A stretch of DNA of 64,000 nt from assembly GCF_011742925.1 (NCBI RefSeq), contig NZ_WAEL01000003.1, positions 1 through 64,000 on the forward strand, written 5' to 3'. Under the pieces are notes generated by a model. It was not told the origin of the DNA and did no database searches. It worked only from the letters and a program-made list of their open reading frames with translations. Below are positions 62,730 through 64,000 of this stretch, piece after piece. Each line of letters begins with the position of its first letter. The stretch's first letter is position 1. The translations under genes were made by a program, and so were the position numbers. Source of the stretch: Fibrivirga algicola. Its GTDB lineage: Bacteria > Bacteroidota > Bacteroidia > Cytophagales > Spirosomataceae.

Positions 62730-64000
62730 ATGATGCAGAAAGTCATTCTTCAACCCCGCTATTATTGGCATAATTTCCGGTATGTGCTCGACTTCGTGCG
62801 GCGACTCTACGGAGGGCTGCTCAACGAAGCCGAAACCGATTTTATGAATCGATTCGATGCGCTCAGCATCGATGCGCAATGCCTGTACGTGCGGGTCAGT
62901 AATCGCAAAGGTGTCTTCTTTCGGGTCAATAAACTCAATTATCGCGAAATAAACGATTTGCCGGTTGCCCTGGGCGAACTGCTCAACGCCGGCTTCGTTG
63001 ACCGGTTGCAGACGCGCCACGAGGGCATGGGCCACGAGGCTCTCGACATCTTCACGAAGCCCGATCTGATCGACTTGCTGCCGCTCGAACCCGACGAGGT
63101 ACGTGCCTTGAATAAGCTCAAAAAAGATGAAGTCGTCCGCTACGCCCTTAATGAACTCGACTTTGGCGAAATAGTCACCAGCCTTACCACGCGGGAAACC
63201 GTGGTGAAGGTGAATTTCGAGCCGGAGGTTATGATGGTGAAATTCCTGTTCTTCGGCAACCGTGGCTCCGATATGACCGACTTCGTGATGCGCGACATGG
63301 GCATGATGAACTTCGAGCAGTACGACGAAAGCAAGATGACGGCTCGGTTCCGCACCCGTAAGGAGGTGGAAGACAAACTGTTGATCTCGTTGACAAACGA
63401 AGCGTTCTATGAGCAGAAAGAAGCCGAGACGCCGCCCGAAGCCATCTACAACTGGTTTCTGAACTGGAACGAAACACGCCCTGAGCTGACGGAGATTGCT
63501 TTTCCGGGGTACCAGAAGCTGGTTTGCCGCGTGGGCGCCTACCTGGAACGGCAAAAACTGCCCGACCAAGCACTGGCCGTTTACGAACTGTCAGACCGGG
63601 TACCTGCCCGCGAGCGCCGCGTACGTTTGCTGTTTAAAAACGGCCTCGTCGACGAAGCCCTAGCCTTAATTGACGAGATTGCCGTAACGCCGCAAAACGC
63701 TGAAGAACGCTATTTCGCCACCGATTTCCGGGAGAAAATTCTGGGCACGGCCGCGAAGAAACGTACCCGGAAAGCCACTACCCGCTTCCTGTCCGACGCC
63801 GAAAGCGTTGACATACCGGCGGCTTATCGGCATCATGTAGAAGCGGGCGTGATGAACTACTACCTGGAAGAGGGGTACGACGCCGCCTTTACCGAAAATT
63901 ACCCCTGGCGCGGCCTATTCGGGCTGGTGTTCTGGGATGTGATCTACGATGCTAACGTAGCGGCCATTCATCACCCACTGCAGCGCGCGCCGTCAGACTT
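62730..64000 (+). CDS. FAN1-like VRR-NUC nuclease, 3' end outside window
   Basis: 423 codons are visible without a stop before the window ends. The start MMQKVILQPRYYWHNFRYVLDFVRRLYGGLLNEAETDFM is the N-terminal block of bacterial FAN1 homologues (structure-specific flap nucleases acting on DNA cross-links and branched ends). It is followed by a winged-helix-like part (SIDAQCLYVRVSNRKGVFFRVNKLNY near 46-71) and a helical TPR-like region. The pre-catalytic segment EENYPWRGLFG-type (ENYPWRGLFGLVFWDVIYD near 389-407, HHPLQRAPSD at the edge) is present. The VRR-NUC domain itself would be beyond the edge, so nuclease activity is inferred. Confidence 0.8.
   Translation, partial: MMQKVILQPRYYWHNFRYVLDFVRRLYGGLLNEAETDFMNRFDALSIDAQCLYVRVSNRKGVFFRVNKLNYREINDLPVALGELLNAGFVDRLQTRHEGMGHEALDIFTKPDLIDLLPLEPDEVRALNKLKKDEVVRYALNELDFGEIVTSLTTRETVVKVNFEPEVMMVKFLFFGNRGSDMTDFVMRDMGMMNFEQYDESKMTARFRTRKEVEDKLLISLTNEAFYEQKEAETPPEAIYNWFLNWNETRPELTEIAFPGYQKLVCRVGAYLERQKLPDQALAVYELSDRVPARERRVRLLFKNGLVDEALALIDEIAVTPQNAEERYFATDFREKILGTAAKKRTRKATTRFLSDAESVDIPAAYRHHVEAGVMNYYLEEGYDAAFTENYPWRGLFGLVFWDVIYDANVAAIHHPLQRAPSD

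Larger units (their letters stand above)
908..63767. repeat. Dispersed octamer RGGTACGT/ACGTACCY, about 85 copies
   Basis: The 7-base core occurs as GGTACGT on the plus strand at 34 places (for example 3707, 9518, 17416, 27007, 43059, 56738) and as ACGTACC at 51 places (for example 908, 2924, 15186, 30400, 49455, 63761) by my count. In 78 of 85 the next base fits RGGTACGT. At six sites the two overlap as the palindrome GGTACGTACC (12802, 14352, 19982, 30084, 36898, 47800). Copies lie in genes on both strands and in gaps. A few may have been missed or misplaced. Confidence 0.8.

Overview
The window reads as chromosomal DNA of a Bacteroidota species of the Cytophagales type. A Spirosoma- or Fibrella-like organism is my best guess, made from gene style and not from any search. 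Supporting signs are proteins with type IX secretion (T9SS) sorting domains, a SusC-style carboxypeptidase-regulatory outer-membrane receptor, LytS/LytTR two-component genes, secreted S41 lipoproteins, and promoters with the Bacteroidota -7 box TAnnTTTG instead of a sigma70 -10. I see no rRNA, tRNA, CRISPR array, insertion sequence or prophage.

Layout. 0.4-4.7 kb: the SbcCD nuclease pair. 4.8-9.8 kb: fabI, a glycosyltransferase-like protein, an alpha/beta hydrolase, an RNA m5C methyltransferase and a KdsC-type phosphatase. 9.8-21.3 kb: the most unusual block. It holds an MMPL exporter gene divergent from a translationally coupled operon (UbiA-type prenyltransferase, rifampin-phosphotransferase-like dikinase, GNAT protein). 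That operon converges on a second tight operon (class IV aminotransferase, AMP-forming ligase, BtaA-like aminocarboxypropyltransferase, APH-type kinase). Together they look like an uncharacterised lipid or small-molecule pathway with its own exporter. 21.5-23.1 kb: two YsnF/DUF2382 stress proteins. 23.2-27.9 kb: a LytTR/LytS pair divergent from an outer-membrane beta-barrel receptor. 28-37 kb: a T9SS type B cargo protein, an ABC exporter, two thioredoxin-fold paralogues and an Omp85-fold barrel. 37-48.5 kb: a receiver-cyclase, htpG, a LysM protein, purE, an EEP-family hydrolase, a TPR protein, a DUF481 barrel, an oxidoreductase, mscL and purM. 48.6-64 kb: a T9SS type A cargo protein, an S41 protease, ffh, galM, mdh, an M23 peptidase, pgk, several membrane proteins and the start of a FAN1-like nuclease gene running off the right edge.

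Two sequence-level patterns cut across the genes. First, the octamer RGGTACGT (reverse ACGTACCY) is scattered through coding and non-coding DNA on both strands. I counted about 85 copies of its 7-base core by eye, roughly ten times a uniform-base expectation, and it sits in all three codon phases. It resembles the cyanobacterial HIP1 or DNA-uptake-sequence type of genome-wide word. Second, several intergenic gaps are almost wholly made of long near-perfect inverted repeats. Some lie between convergent stop codons, and one lies between two divergent start codons with mirrored -7 boxes four bases from each ATG.

Calls rest on motif reading only. Start codons were moved inward wherever the longest ORF began at a weak codon or ahead of an obvious signal peptide.
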